From Diacronema lutheri (Eukaryota; Haptophyta; Pavlovophyceae; Pavlovales; Pavlovaceae): a stretch of 64,000 bases of DNA. A model generated the notes under the pieces. That model had not been told where the DNA came from. It searched no databases and saw nothing but the letters and a program-made list of their open reading frames with translations. Where the stretch lies: positions 496,001 to 560,000 of the forward strand of contig JAGTXO010000016.1 in NCBI GenBank assembly GCA_019448385.1, given 5' to 3'. Positions within the stretch are counted from its first letter, which is position 1; each line of letters opens with the position of its first letter. Below, in pieces: positions 1-11,682 of this stretch. A program made the position numbers and the translations under genes.

Positions 1-2726
1 TCGGCGGCGGCGCGCGCGGCCGCCGCGGCGGGCGCGCTCGGCGGCGCGGAGAGCGACGCGATCGCGCGCTCGGTGGCGTCGGATCGGACGAGCGAGCCGA
101 ACGAGCCCTCGAGCTCGAGCATGCGCGCAAAGGCGAGCTCAAAGAAGGACATGAGGTCCTGCCGCCGCCCCTCCGCCTCGCGCAGCTGGCCGAGCGCAGC
201 GTCGGCGCGCGAGCGGAGGAGCGCACGCTCGTCCTCGGCGGCGCGCGCGCGCGCCTGCGCGGCGCGCAGCTCGGCGTCGACCTCGTCGGCGTGCGCGCGG
301 AGCTGCGCGAGCTGCGCGCGCACCGCGTCGAGCTGCCGGCTCTGCGAGTCGGACTTGCCCTCCGCGGTGAGGACAGCGCGCAGCAGCGTGCCGCGCGACG
401 CGGTCGCCGCTTCCGCGGTCGCGCCCAGCCGCACGCCAAGCTCGCGGCGCGCGCCGCGCTCGTGCGCGAGCTCGGCGCCGATCGCACGCCACCGCGCCTC
501 CGCCTCGCGCGCGCGCCGCCGTAGCAGGGCAACCTGCCGCAGGTAGACAACACCGAGCGCCTGCGCGGCAACGCGCATCCGTCGCTCGCGCTCGCGCGCG
601 GCGCGCGCGCCGTTCTCGAGCTCGGCGGCGCGCGCCTCGACGGGCCCAAGGCGCGACAGCTCGGCGGAGAGCCGCGCAACCTCGTCCTCGAGTCGCGCCT
701 GCGCCCAGTGCGCCGAGCCAGACTGGCCCTCCGCCGCGAGCGCACGCGCCTCGAGTGCGCCGACGCGCGCGAGCAGCGCGTCGGCGCACGCGTCGCCGTC
801 GTCGGTCGCGCGGCGCGCGGCGTGCGCGTAGGCGAGCGCGCGCTGCGTCGTCGCGTCGAGCCGCGCGTTCGCCTCGCGCAGCCGGCGCGCAAGGTCGGCG
901 ACGCGGCCCTCGACGACGCCGATGGAGAGCCCGTGCTGCAGCTTGGCGTCGCGCTCGCGCCGTGCAAAGTCAGCCTGCATGGTGGCGTTGGCGGCCTTTG
1001 TGCGCGCGAGCTCGTCGCGCAGCTTGATCAGCTGCTCGCCAACTGAGCTGCCCGCCTTGTCGCCGCGCAGCACCGCCTGCCAGTCGGGGCCGATCGCCGC
1101 CTTGAGCTTCTCCACGTCCAAGCGGAGCTGGCGGAGCGCGCCCTCCTTGTCCGCGTCGGCGGCGGCGAGGCGGTCCTCGAGCTTGGACGCCTTGAGCTTC
1201 CACTCGTCCACCCACCGCGTCAGCTTGCCCAACAGCTCCTCCTTGTCCGAGGACAGCCGTTTCGCAACCGTCAGCTGCTCGACGAGCCGCGCGCTCTCGC
1301 GCAGCGTCGCCTCGTGCCGCCTGCGCTCGTCGCGCGCGGCGGCGACGGCTGCGTCGATGGACGACAAATTGTCGAGCGGCGTCTGCTCGAGCGCAATCGC
1401 CACCTCGCCCGCCGCGTCCACCGCGCCCGCGCCGTCCGCGAGCAGCGCGCGCAGCGCTGACGCGCGCGCGAGCACCTCGACAGGTCGAAGCCCGCGCACA
1501 AACGCCCCAAGCCACGCCCACGCGCCACGCGCGCCGGCGCCGGCGCCAGCGCCGGCGCGGGCGTGCGGCGCGAGGCGGCCGAGCAGTTCGCTCGCCGTGG
1601 CGCTCAGGTGCGAGCCGCCGCCTCCACCCTCGGCAGGCGCGCGCGCGCGCGCGGCGGCGGCGACCGTCGCGCTCGCGTCGGCGGCGGCGACGGCGTCCGC
1701 GCGGTCGGCGGGCATCGCGTCGATGGCCTGGAGGGCGAGTGCGGCAGCGAGGCGGAGCGCGAGCGAGCCGTCCCGCCTTGCCAGTGCCGCCACTTCCGCG
1801 TACGGCAGCAGCGCGACGACCGCCTCGTCCGTCGCGACGATGGCGTCGAGCGACGCCGTGCGGCGCGCGCCGGCGGCCGCGACCGCGCCCGCCGCCGACG
1901 CCGCCGCCGCTGCAGCGGTGGCGAGCGATCCAACGGCGCGCTCGTGCGCACCTGCGGCGCCACCGCCTCCATCCGAGCCGCTGCCGACCAGCTCGCCGAA
2001 TCCGCCGCCAGCGCCGACTGTCCACGCGCCGCCATCGACGGCAAGCGCGCCGGCGAGCACGAGGCCCGGCGCGAGCACGCGGTCGCCGCGCTTGAAGCGC
2101 GCAAGGTGGAGGTGCTGCGCGAGAAGGAGCGCCTCGGCCTTCGTCACTCGTGCTGCGCCGAGCAGCCCGCCACCCGCCGCGAGCTGCGCATGCAGCAGCG
2201 GGAGCAGCGGGTCCTCGCCCGCAGGCGGGGCGCCTCCGCCCCCACCGCCGCCGCCGCGGGCGGCCGCGAGCGACGCGCGCTGCTTGGCGACGGCAGAGAG
2301 GGCACACGCGGTCTGAAACTTGAGCGCTATCTCGACAGGCAGCTCATTGAAGCGGTCGAGCATCACCACGCCAATCACCACCTCGCCGTCCGCCGTGCCG
2401 TCCGCCGTGCGGAAGCCGTCGCGCAGCAGCGCCGCCTCGCCGAGCGCGTCGCCCGCGCCGAGCGGCTTGAGCTCGGTGCCGTGAACGGCGACGCGCACGC
2501 GGCCCTTGAGAATCACGCCCGCCCACAGCGCGCGCTGCCCGCGCAGCATCACGCGCTGCCCGTCGCGCGCCGTCACGACCTCGACGTGCGACGCGAGCGC
2601 GTCGAGCTCGCTGTCATCAAACGCGCGCAGCAGCTCGGACGTCGGGCGGGCGCGCAGGAGGAGCTCAGCGACCGACGCGCCACCCACCGTGGCGGCGCCG
2701 CCCTCGCTCAGCTGTAGGCGCGGCAT
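1..2726 (-). CDS. Cyclic-nucleotide-binding-domain coiled-coil protein (C-terminus cut by window edge)
   Basis: An open frame of at least 908 codons runs off the left edge. From ATG 2726, residues about 25-125 form a cyclic-nucleotide-binding (CNB) fold. Its phosphate-binding cassette GEAALLRDGFR keeps the Glu (E97) and Arg (R106) that contact the nucleotide phosphate in PKA/CAP-type domains. A second, degenerate CNB-like unit follows at about residues 160-330: it has a GFGEL remnant and a low-complexity insert, with no clear Arg. From about residue 450 to the edge the chain is Lys/Glu/Ala-rich heptad-like sequence, typical of a long coiled coil. I read this as a cAMP/cGMP-regulated scaffold, perhaps flagellar or centrosomal; that role is inference. 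The frame stays open upstream of 2726 to about 2900 and looks coding (FELLELEEPFHEATARI), so the true start may lie further up, possibly in another exon. Confidence 0.75.
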   Translation of the reverse strand, partial: MPRLQLSEGGAATVGGASVAELLLRARPTSELLRAFDDSELDALASHVEVVTARDGQRVMLRGQRALWAGVILKGRVRVAVHGTELKPLGAGDALGEAALLRDGFRTADGTADGEVVIGVVMLDRFNELPVEIALKFQTACALSAVAKQRASLAAARGGGGGGGGAPPAGEDPLLPLLHAQLAAGGGLLGAARVTKAEALLLAQHLHLARFKRGDRVLAPGLVLAGALAVDGGAWTVGAGGGFGELVGSGSDGGGGAAGAHERAVGSLATAAAAAASAAGAVAAAGARRTASLDAIVATDEAVVALLPYAEVAALARRDGSLALRLAAALALQAIDAMPADRADAVAAADASATVAAAARARAPAEGGGGGSHLSATASELLGRLAPHARAGAGAGAGARGAWAWLGAFVRGLRPVEVLARASALRALLADGAGAVDAAGEVAIALEQTPLDNLSSIDAAVAAARDERRRHEATLRESARLVEQLTVAKRLSSDKEELLGKLTRWVDEWKLKASKLEDRLAAADADKEGALRQLRLDVEKLKAAIGPDWQAVLRGDKAGSSVGEQLIKLRDELARTKAANATMQADFARRERDAKLQHGLSIGVVEGRVADLARRLREANARLDATTQRALAYAHAARRATDDGDACADALLARVGALEARALAAEGQSGSAHWAQARLEDEVARLSAELSRLGPVEARAAELENGARAARERERRMRVAAQALGVVYLRQVALLRRRAREAEARWRAIGAELAHERGARRELGVRLGATAEAATASRGTLLRAVLTAEGKSDSQSRQLDAVRAQLAQLRAHADEVDAELRAAQARARAAEDERALLRSRADAALGQLREAEGRRQDLMSFFELAFARMLELEGSFGSLVRSDATERAIASLSAPPSAPAAAAARAAA

Positions 2727-2926
2727 CGGCCGCCCCGTGCGCGGCCGGGTGTCGTTACGCCCGCACACCGGCACGATGGCCGACTCGGAAATGCGTGCCG
2801 TTGCCTCGTGAAACGGCTCTTCGAGCTCGAGCAGCTCAAATTCAGGCGTCCGACAGCTGCAGATCGAGCTGACCCTCGCAGCACCCACGCGCGCAGCCGC
2901 ACCGCGCCGCGCGACTGGGCGGCGCG

Positions 2927-4569
2927 ATGGTGCGCGACGACGGCGCATGTACGCGCGCGCCCAAGCCCGTCCCTTCTGGCTGGCAAAGCCGCCACATCAC
3001 CGTCGACGGCGCCGGGCGCGACTTTGAGGTCTACGTGCCGATGGCCTATTACAAGGGCACGGACGCCTACCCGCTCGTCGTCGGCGCGCCGGGCTCGAAG
3101 CAGACGGCGTCCGAGTTTGCAAGCATGACGCGCCTCGCCGACGCCGCCGAGCGTTACGGCTACCTCGCCGTCGTCCTCCAGGGCGTTGGCGACGAGCTCA
3201 ACGTCGGCTTTAATTGCACCGCCGACGCGTCGCCCGACGACGTCGCGTATACGCGCGCGGTGCTCGACCGGATCGAGGCCGAGCTGTGCGTGGACGCGGC
3301 GCGCGTGCACGTCACGGGATTCTCGCGCGGCGCGCGCTTCGCCAGCCGCCTTGCCTCCGAGCTCTCGGCGCGCATCGCGTCGATCGCGCCGGTCGGTGGC
3401 GTCCGCTACCCGTTCCCAAACCACGCACGCCGGCCAGTGCCCGTCCTCGCGGTGCACGGGCTGGCAGACGGGCAGAACCCTTTCGATGGCGGCGGCAAGT
3501 ACTATTGGCAGGGGACCGTCACCTCCGCCATCGAGCAGTGGGCGCGCTTCAACGGCTGCGCGCGCATCTCGCGCACGGCGTTCCCGCCGCCCGCCGACGG
3601 TTCGGCGCCTGTCGAGGTCGTGGCACCGCTCCGCGCTGTGCCGGCCGGGGCGCACACGCGCGCGCGCACACAGAGCGCGCAGCACGCCGTGCACCACGCC
3701 GCGCGCGCGCACGCCGCCGCTTTTGCCGCCGTGCCTGAGGCGCCGGTGGGCGCGGCCGCGGCCGACAGCGGCGATCAGGACGACGGCGCGCCGGCCGACG
3801 ACGCGCTCGCCGCGCCTGGGCCCGGTGCGGACGCGGACACGCCATTTGCGCCCGGTGCGGGCGCGGAGGGCGCGGAGGGCGCGGAGGGCGCGGAGGGCGC
3901 GGAGGGCGCGGAAGGCGCAGAAGGCGCGGAGGGCGACGGGCCGGGCTTGCTCGACCCGCTGCACACCAGCCTCGCCTGGGCCGCACCCGACGGCGCCATC
4001 GTGCCGCACGTGCACGGCGCGCACCGGCGCACGGGCGCGGCGGGCGGTGCGTCATCGCCGCACGCGCACGCGCGGCATGGTGGCGCCGTGGCGCACGCGC
4101 ATGCGAGGCAGCACGCAAGGCGCCGGCGCCTCGCGCATGGCGTGCAGAGTGCCGAGCACGACCGGCCTGACCCGCTTGACTCCCCCGGCGCCGCGCCGAC
4201 GGCACGGGCAGAGAGCACGCGTCGTCGGCTCGCGCACGCGGCGCGGCGCGCCGGCGCGCACACCGGCGGCGCGGCGCAGCTCGGCGTGCCGGCCGACGCG
4301 CCGGCCGACTACCCGCCCGTCACGCTCGAGCGGTGGGGCGAGTGCGCGCAGGGGGCCGACGTTAAGCTGTACGCGGTGCGCGACCTGCAGCACCATTGGC
4401 CGCCCGACCTTGGCGCGGACGGCGGCGAGGGCGCGGCGGCCGGTTTGCCGGGCGCGCTTGGCGGCGTGAGCACGGCCGAGGTGATCTTCCGCTTCTTCGA
4501 GGCCCACCCGCTCGTCACGGCCAGAGGTGGCGTGAGCTCGGTCGGCGCCGTAGGCATGGCCGGCGTGGC

Positions 4570-4630
<61 letters not shown>

Positions 4631-6142
4631 CTCGTGGGCGTTACTGTCGGCATCGTCGTCCTCCTCCTCGGCATGGCGGCGGGCGCGCTTTTCGTGCGAA
4701 GGCGGCAGGGGCGGCGTGGTGGCAGCAGCAGCAGCAGCAGCGCCACGCCCAAGAAGAAGGCGGGTGCCGCCGCGAAGGCAACGAGCGGCGGCAGCGCGGC
4801 GGGCAAGAGCGCAGCTGCGTCGTCCGCGCGCCCACCGCTCGTCACATCCGCCGCGCCAGCCGTTCGCGCGAAGCCGGCGCCGGGCGGCGCGGGCGCCACG
4901 CGCGGCGGCGGCGGCGACGCGCACGCGTACACGCGGCTCGTGGAGGAGGGAGACGCGCGCGTCGACCGCTACGTGGCACGCGAGCCGCCCGCAGCGTGCA
5001 CGCAGGGCTTCAACGAGCGCTCGCGGCCGCCGCCGCCCGCCACGGCGGCGGCTGTCGGCCACGCGCCGCCGCCGCCGCGGCCCACTGCGCCGCCGCCGCC
5101 GCAGCCCACTGCGCCGCCGCCGCCGCAGCCCACTGCGCCGCCGCCGCCGCAGCCCACTGCGCCGCCGCCGCCGCAGCCCACTGCGCCGCCGCTGCGCGCG
5201 GCAGACAGCCCAACAGCGGCGGCGCTGTGGCGGGCGGGCACCGCCGAGGCGCACGCGCTCGGCGACAGCGTGCCCAGCGTCGACGGCGCCGCCGGCGCGC
5301 CATACCCCCGTTCCCCTCGCGCGGCCAAGCGCCCAGCCGACTTGCCCTCGCCGCTCGAACGGCGCGCGCGCGCCGCGCTCAACACTGTGCGCGCGGCGGG
5401 TGCGCTGCGCTCGCTCGCGACGGCGGCCGAGCGGGAGGAAGACTCGCGCTCCGGGAGGGTGCCGGCACCGCCGCCCGCGGCGCCCGGCGGCGCGCCACGC
5501 GCGCGGTGCGAGGCGGACGCGGCGGCGTCGGCCGCGGCCGCCGTCGTCGACGCGCGCCGCGCCGAGGAGTGGCTGCGCGTGGCGAGGGGCCACGGCGCAG
5601 GCGCGGCGGAGGGCGTCGCGGACAGTCGCGCCGGCGCCGCGCCGGCATGCACACCGTCGCGCAGCGCCGGCGTGCCCGAGCCCGCGCCCGCCACGCCCAC
5701 CGCCGGCGCTCGGCGCGACGGCACGATGGCGGCCCCGCGCAGCGCGCCTGCGCTCACGGCGGCGGCGGCGGCGGCAGCAGCGAGCGGCACACCGCAGTCC
5801 GCCGTGCAGGAGCGGCTGCGCCAGCTGCGCGCCGAGCGCACGGAGGCGATGCGCCTCGCGTTCGTCCCGCCGCGTGAGGCCGGCGCGGGCGGCGGCGGCG
5901 GCGTTGGCGGCTGCGCCGGGCACCTTGAGAGTGGGCGGGGCTACGACTTTGACGCGGCGCTCGGGGCTCTGCGCGCGGCGTCGGCGCTCAACAGGTCGCG
6001 CGCCGCGCGCGCGACGCCGACGCTGGGCGGCACGCCCGTCGGCCGCTCTGCGCCCACAGAGCGCGACTACGAGACCGCGCGCGAGGCGGTGCGCGCCGCC
6101 CGTCTCGCGAGGCGCTCGCCCGCCCAATCGGGCGCGCAGTGA
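2927..6142 (+). CDS. PHB-depolymerase/feruloyl-esterase-like protein with a transmembrane anchor and Pro-rich tail
   Basis: This 1071-codon frame starts with an alpha/beta-hydrolase of the LpqC/PHB depolymerase family. It shows FEVYVPMAY near the N-terminus, the nucleophile elbow GFSRG (Ser133), VLAVHGLAD, and a late catalytic-His block LQHHWP (His489/490) followed by AEVIFRFFEAHPL, as in secreted bacterial and fungal esterases. About 200 residues of Ala/Gly/His-rich low complexity, including a Glu-Gly-Ala repeat, separate the elbow from the His block. A poly-Gly linker then leads into one hydrophobic span (about residues 567-590), an RRRQGRR stop-transfer, and a 480-residue Pro/Ala-rich tail with five PPPPQPTA repeats. 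An extracellular esterase anchored in the membrane fits. No signal peptide follows this ATG, so a 5' exon may be missing. An intron inside the low-complexity part cannot be excluded. Confidence 0.65.
3857..3937 (+). repeat. 9-bp tandem repeat coding Glu-Gly-Ala
   Basis: About eight head-to-tail copies of gcggagggc, with a few a-for-g changes, encode an (EGA)n stretch between the two halves of the esterase-like domain. This is a coding microsatellite and probably length-variable. Confidence 0.85.
5085..5190 (+). repeat. 24-bp coding tandem repeat (PPPPQPTA)
   Basis: Near-perfect copies of a 24-bp unit encode the PPPPQPTA motif five times in the predicted cytoplasmic tail of the esterase-like membrane protein. 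Confidence 0.85.
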
Positions 6143-6354
6143 CGCTCAGCGTGCCGCTGGCCCGTTGCGAGGAAGAGTCCGCCAGCCAAATCCCTCGAGG
6201 GCACGACGGCCGCATGCAGCCCCAATGGCACACTTTGAGCCGATCCTACAATGCCCTTCGGAGCGCGTGTCAGTGGCATAGTGGCGCTCACACCGCCGAC
6301 GCGTATGCCCGGCCGGGCTTTGTCCAGGTGCGGCATGGAGCGCACGCCGCGTGC
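6143..6354. other. Convergent intergenic spacer
   Basis: This 212 bp lies between the stops of the esterase-like gene (plus) and succinyl-CoA ligase beta (minus) and must hold both 3' ends. I see no RNA gene and no clear poly(A) signal in it. Confidence 0.6.
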
Positions 6355-7989
6355 CTACGCCCGGATGGCGGCCACGGCCTTCATCGCCGCGTCTGCGAGC
6401 ACGAGCGGCGAGGGCGCGGGCGCACCTGTCACGGCCGCGCGCCGCCGCGCGCGCCGCCGCGCGCGGCGCTCGCGCGCGGCCCGCGCGCGCGCACCGTCGA
6501 GGTCGTTCGCCGTCGTGATCTTGAGACCGGACTGCTCAATGATGCGCTTGCCCTCGGCGACGTTGGTGCCCTCGAGCCGGACGACAAGGGGGATCTTGAG
6601 GCCGATCTCCTTGGTCGCCTTGACGATCCCGTCGGCGATCACGTCGCACTTCATGATCCCGCCGAAGATGTTGACGAGCAGGCACTTGACGGAGGGGTCC
6701 TGCGTGATGATCTTAAATGCGCCCTTCACCTGCGCCGCACAGATCCGACGGGCCGGGCGTGCACAACACGCGTGCGCGCGCCACAGGGCATGGCTCGCGT
6801 GAGGCGCGCTGCGCAGTCGCACCGGCCGAGGGCGCCGTGCACCCCGCCTTGCACCGCGCCCCGCCGCACGCCACGCGCTGCGCGCCTGGTCCTCGCCGGC
6901 CGCGCCGCCCACGTCGAGGAAGTTTGCGGGCTTGCCGCCATGAAGCTGGATGATATCCATAGTCGCCATCGCGAGGCCGGCGCCGTTGACCATGCAGCCA
7001 ATGTTGCCGTCGAGCGCGATGTAGTTGAGGTCGTACTTGGCCGCCTCCACCTCCTTCGGGTCCTCCTGCGTCCAGTCGCGCTGCTCAAAAATGGCCGCCT
7101 GTCGGAAGGCCGCGTTGTCGTCGAAGCCCACCTTGGCGTCGGCGGCGATGAGCGTGCCGTTCGCGTCCTCAGCGAGCGGGTTGACCTCGACCATCGTGCA
7201 GTCGCACTCGCAGAACAGCTTGAAGAGCGCGCGGATCTGCTCCGCCGCCGCCTTCTTGTCGCCGGTGCATTTGAGGCCGTCGACGATGGCGAGTGCCTCG
7301 CTGTCCGACATCCCCTTCGCCATGTCGACGGGCACCTTGATGATGGCCTCGGGGTTGGAGTGGGCGAGGTCCTCGATCGAAGTGCCGCCCACCGCGCACG
7401 CGATCACCAGCGCGCGCGGGTCCGGCCGGTTGAGCAGGATTGAAAAGTACATCTCGCGCCGCAGGTCCATCTTCTTGGCGACCATCACGACGTTGACCGG
7501 CTTGCCCGCCGGGCCGGACTGCTTGGTGACGAGCGTGCCGCCAAGCATCTTGCGCGCGTACGCCTCAACCTCGGACGTCTTGATGATGTGCACGCCGCCC
7601 TTGAACCCGTTGGTGAACGTGCCGAGCCCACGCCCGCCCGCAAGGATCTGCGACTTGATCACGACCTCGGCGTCGCCAATCTTTTGCGCCGCGGCGACGG
7701 CCTCCTCGGGTGTCCTCGCGGGGTAGCCAACAGGCACGTTGACGCCCTTCGCCGCCATCAATGCCGCCGACTGGTACTCGTGCCTGCGCGCGCGCGGCCG
7801 GTGGCGGCGGCGGCGGCACGTGAGGCGGCCGGCGGTCGGCGGCGGCGGCGGCCGCACGGCGCGCGCGCGCCGTGCGCCCGCGGCGCGGTGCGTGGCACAA
7901 CGGGACGATGAGCGCGCGCACAAGTTGAGGTGGCGCACCGGCTGCGTCGTGCGCATCGGCCGCGCCGCGCGAGCGAGGCTGCGGAACAT
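6355..7989 (-). CDS. SUCLA2: Succinyl-CoA ligase beta subunit, mitochondrial (4 exons)
   Basis: This is the beta subunit of the TCA-cycle enzyme joining succinate and CoA with ATP or GDP. Exons: 7922-7989, 6886-7783, 6495-6729, 6355-6392, giving 412 residues, close to SucC (388) plus a presequence. Joined exons read LNLHEYQ, the canonical start of the ATP-grasp domain, then [17 protein letters not shown], the [16 protein letters not shown] block, [11 protein letters not shown] and LVNIFGG. The Arg-rich N-terminus ([13 protein letters not shown]) suits mitochondrial import. Introns 1 and 3 have GTGCGC donors. Intron 2 (6730-6885) appears to begin with GC (CAG/GCGCGC to CAG/GTG), because only that join restores the conserved protein. 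All three introns are multiples of three without stops, so an uninterrupted reading is misleading. ADP- versus GDP-specificity cannot be told here. Confidence 0.93.
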   Translation of the reverse strand: MFRSLARAARPMRTTQPVRHLNLCARSSSRCATHRAAGARRARAVRPPPPPTAGRLTCRRRRHRPRARRHEYQSAALMAAKGVNVPVGYPARTPEEAVAAAQKIGDAEVVIKSQILAGGRGLGTFTNGFKGGVHIIKTSEVEAYARKMLGGTLVTKQSGPAGKPVNVVMVAKKMDLRREMYFSILLNRPDPRALVIACAVGGTSIEDLAHSNPEAIIKVPVDMAKGMSDSEALAIVDGLKCTGDKKAAAEQIRALFKLFCECDCTMVEVNPLAEDANGTLIAADAKVGFDDNAAFRQAAIFEQRDWTQEDPKEVEAAKYDLNYIALDGNIGCMVNGAGLAMATMDIIQLHGGKPANFLDVGGAAGEDQARSAWRAAGRGARRGARRPRPVRLRSAPHASHALWRAHACCARPARRICAAQVKGAFKIITQDPSVKCLLVNIFGGIMKCDVIADGIVKATKEIGLKIPLVVRLEGTNVAEGKRIIEQSGLKITTANDLDGARARAARERRARRRARRRAAVTGAPAPSPLVLADAAMKAVAAIRA

Positions 7990-8049
7990 GGCGATCGGTC
8001 GACCTCCGCTCTGCTTGCCGAACTTTTTTCGGAGTTTGCCGTTCACAAG
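7990..8049. promoter_or_regulatory. Very short divergent promoter, SUCLA2 / P4-ATPase
   Basis: Only 60 bp separate the two opposing start codons. It contains a short T-tract (cttttttcgg) in otherwise GC-rich DNA. Both 5' UTRs and the core promoters must share or overlap this space. Confidence 0.55.
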
Positions 8050-11000
8050 ATGGCGGACCGGGATGGCGCGCGCGTCGTCGCGATCAACGCGCGGTCGGCC
8101 AAGCTGCCGGACAACACGATCTCGAACACAAAGTGCGGCGCGAGGCGCGCCGCCACGTGCCGCCACCCCCGGCGCGCGCGCCTGGCGCGTGCGCTTGGCG
8201 CGCGCGCGCGACACGCGCGCCGACTGCGCCGCCTCGCGCCCGCGCGCGCCGACGGCCGCGCCGGCTCGCAGGTACACGCCGCTCACCTTTCTGCCGCTCA
8301 ACTTGGCCGAGCAGTTCGGCCTGCACATGAACCGATACTTCCTGCTCATTGCGTGCCTGCAGCTCGTCCGCTTGATCACGCCCGTCCATCCCGCGTCCAC
8401 CTGGGGCCCGCTGCTCGTCATCTTTGCTATCTCCGGTCCGCGCAGCGCGGAGCGCGGCGCCCGCGCGCACGCTGCAGCGCCGGCGCCGAGCGCCGCGCGC
8501 GCGCTTGCCGCGCGCCCGCGGGCGCGCGGCGATGAACGGTGCGCGCGCGCGCACGCCCGCTCACGCGGCGCGCCACGCGTTGCGCCGCGCCGCCACGCGC
8601 CAGCGCTCAAGGAGGCGTTGGATGACATTGCGCGCGCGCGTGACGACGCGGCTGCGAATAACCGGCCCGTCTGGACGCTCGCGCCGCGCGGCGCCGGCCG
8701 CGCCACGCGCGTGCGCGCGTGCACGCTGCGCGTGGGCGACATCGTCTTGTTGAGGGATGGCGACGACGTGCCTGCTGACCTCGTGCTTCTCGCGACCGCG
8801 CCGCAACTGCCGTCCGGCGCGCAACTGCCGTCCGGCGCGCAACTGCCGTCCGGCGCGCAACTGCCGTCCGGCGCTTCCGCGCCGCCCGCGCTCGCGGCCG
8901 GCGCCGCGCTGATTGGCGCGCGCGGCGCGGACAGCGCGCCGGCGTGCGCGGGCGGCGGCGCGCACGTCGCCGGACCGCCGACAACGGGCGCGCACGTCGC
9001 GCACGCCGCGCAGCACCTCGCGCGCATCACGACGGCCAACCTCGACGGCGAGGCGGACCTTAAGACGCGGCACGCGGTCGCGCCGACGCGCGCGCTCGGC
9101 CTGCGCGCGCTCAGCGCGCTCGGCGGCACCGTTGTCTGCCCCCAGCCCAACGCGCATATTGGCCGTTTCGACGCGCTGCTCGTGTTGCGCGGCGGCGCGC
9201 GCGCGCGCGCGCGCGATGGCGGTGGCGATGGCGCGCGCGGTATGAAGGGCGCGCGCGCGCGCGGGTGGGATGGCGGCGGCGGCTCGATGGCGGACAGCGA
9301 CATTGAAAGCGCGCGCGACGACGACGACGACGGCGGCGGCGACGACGACGACGACGACGATGCAAGCGCAGAGCGCGTGCCGCTGAGCGAGGACAACGTG
9401 CTCCTGCAGGGCACGCGAGTGGCGATGGGCGCAGCGTCGCAGCTCGCGCCGGCCGGCTCGAACGGCGCGCGCGGCGCGAGCGCGGCGGCCGATGAGACGG
9501 TGGCTCCGGGCGGCGCGGACGCGCCCGCCGTGTGGTGGGGCGCGGGCGTCGTGGTCTACACGGGCAACCAGACCAAGGTGGGCATGAACAAGCGCAGGCC
9601 CGCGCTGAAGCGCGCGGCGCTTGACCGGCTCGTCGACGGTGCGACGGTTGGGATCTTCGGCGTACAGCTCGTGTGCGCGGGTATGTGCGGTGCCATTGGC
9701 AACTGGTGGGACGCTGCGCGTGCAGACGCCTGCTGGTACTTGGCCACAGACCTGGACGACAGGGGGCACGCGCTGCTCGGCGCGCGCGCACAGGCCTCCG
9801 CCGTAGCCGCCGAGACGCGCGCGCGTGCCGTCGGCGGCATGGCGGCCGCGGCGGCGGCCATGCTGGACGGCAGCGCGCTTGGGCCTGGCACGGCGCGCGC
9901 GCTGCCGGGCGGTGCGCTGTTGGGCGGCGGCGAAGGCGGCGAGGGCGGTGGCGCCTGGCCGCTCGGGCGGGGGGGCGACGCCGACGGCGCCGACGGCGGC
10001 TGGTTCGCGGCGTTGTCGACGCGCGGCTTGGCGGCGGTCTTCGAGCGCGCGCCCGAGCTGATTGTACCCACGCGCTTCCTTTTGCTGTGCTCACTCATGG
10101 TGCCCATCTCGCTCAAGGTGACGCTCGACGTGGCAAAGGCCCTGTGCGCGCGCGCGCCCTTGCCGCGCGCGCTCCGCCGCGCGGCGCGGGGCGCAGGGCG
10201 CGGGGCGCGTGGCGCGGGGCGCGTGGCGCGTTGCGCCTTGGCCAGTCGAGCGCGACCTGCATGCGCGCACGTGCGTGCAAGCGAGCGCACCGAGCAACGG
10301 TAGCGGCAGTGGGCGGACGCGGCACCTGCACCGCCCGCCCGCGCGCCGCCGCCTGGCGCCCATCGCGCGCGCCAATTCCAACCGCAACCGGCTCTCCCAA
10401 CGAACCCGGCCGTACACCTCCAACCCCCTGAAACGACGACCCACCGCCCCCCGCCCCCCCCCCCCCCCCCCCCCCCCCCCAAGGTATGCTCACTGGATCG
10501 CGAGCGACGTGCTGCTGCACGCGCCCGAGCTCGACGTGCGCGCGGTCTGCCGCTCGACGGCAATCACCGAGGACCTTGGCAGGATCGCGCTCGTGTGCGC
10601 GGACAAGACCGGCACGCTCACTGCCAACCAAATGCGTTTCGTCGCGTGCTGGCTGCCAGACAGAGCGCGCGGCGGCGGCAGCGCCGCTGGCGCGCCGGCC
10701 GTCGGCGCAGGCGGCACGGACGGCGTGGACGGCGAGGGCGGAGGGCATTACTTTGCGCTCGACGGCGCGCGCGCGCAGCCATCGTTCGCCGACGGCGACA
10801 CCGCGCGCGTGGCTGGCGAGCAGGGCAGCGGCGACGGCGCAGCGGCGGCGGGCGGCGGCGGCTGCGGCGGCGACGGCGGCGGCGCCGGCGCGAGCCGGGC
10901 AAGCTCCACGCGAGCGAGCCACGCCGACGCGCCGCTCGGCGCGCCCGACGCCCACGCGCCCGGCGGCACGGCCGCTGCCGGCTTCGGCGCCGGCGCGCAC

Positions 11001-11404
11001 AGCTCGACGCCATTAGCAATCATCGCCGGCTTGGCGCCCGCGCCGTTGCACGACGCCGTTCGTCACGCGCTCGGCCACGGCGCGGCGGGCGCGCTCGCGC
11101 GCGATGCGCGCGGCGCCGAGTCGGGCGGCGTGTGCGCGTGCGCGGCCGACCTGCTGCGCTGCCTTGCGCTCTGCCACACGGTGCGGCCGGTGGCGCGCAC
11201 GGGCGGCGCGGGCGGTGCGGGCGGCGCGGGCGGCGCGGGCGGCGCGGACGGCGCGGGGGGGGCGGCGCGCGGAGCGTGCGCCTACGACGGCGCCTCGCCC
11301 GACGAGGTGGCGCTCGTCGGCGCGGCGGCGGCGGCGGGCGTCGCGCTCACCGTCGCGGACGACGACGGGTTCCGCCTCCTCGCATTCGGCGGTGACGACA
11401 GTGA

Positions 11405-11455
<51 letters not shown>

Positions 11456-11648
11456 CGCGGGCGCGTTCGTGGCACGCGGCGGTGGCGATGGCTCGCGCGC
11501 GCCGCCGAGCGGCGGCGGGGAGGGCGGCGCAAGCGCGGGCGGCTGCGGTCGCACGCGGTGCTCGCACGAGGAGTGGAGCGTGCTCTACGAGTTGCCGTTC
11601 ACGCCCGACCGGCGATGCATGGGCGTCGTGGTGCGCCGGACAGGACCC

Positions 11649-11682
<34 letters not shown>

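Noticed and set aside
4052-6127. 691-codon open frame antisense to the esterase-like gene, and many similar long antisense frames (for example 23403-26450, 27517-29817, 29484-31187, 31842-33692)
   Set aside because: At about 70 percent GC, stops are rare in all frames. These are Arg/Ala-rich, resemble no family, and lie opposite well-conserved proteins.
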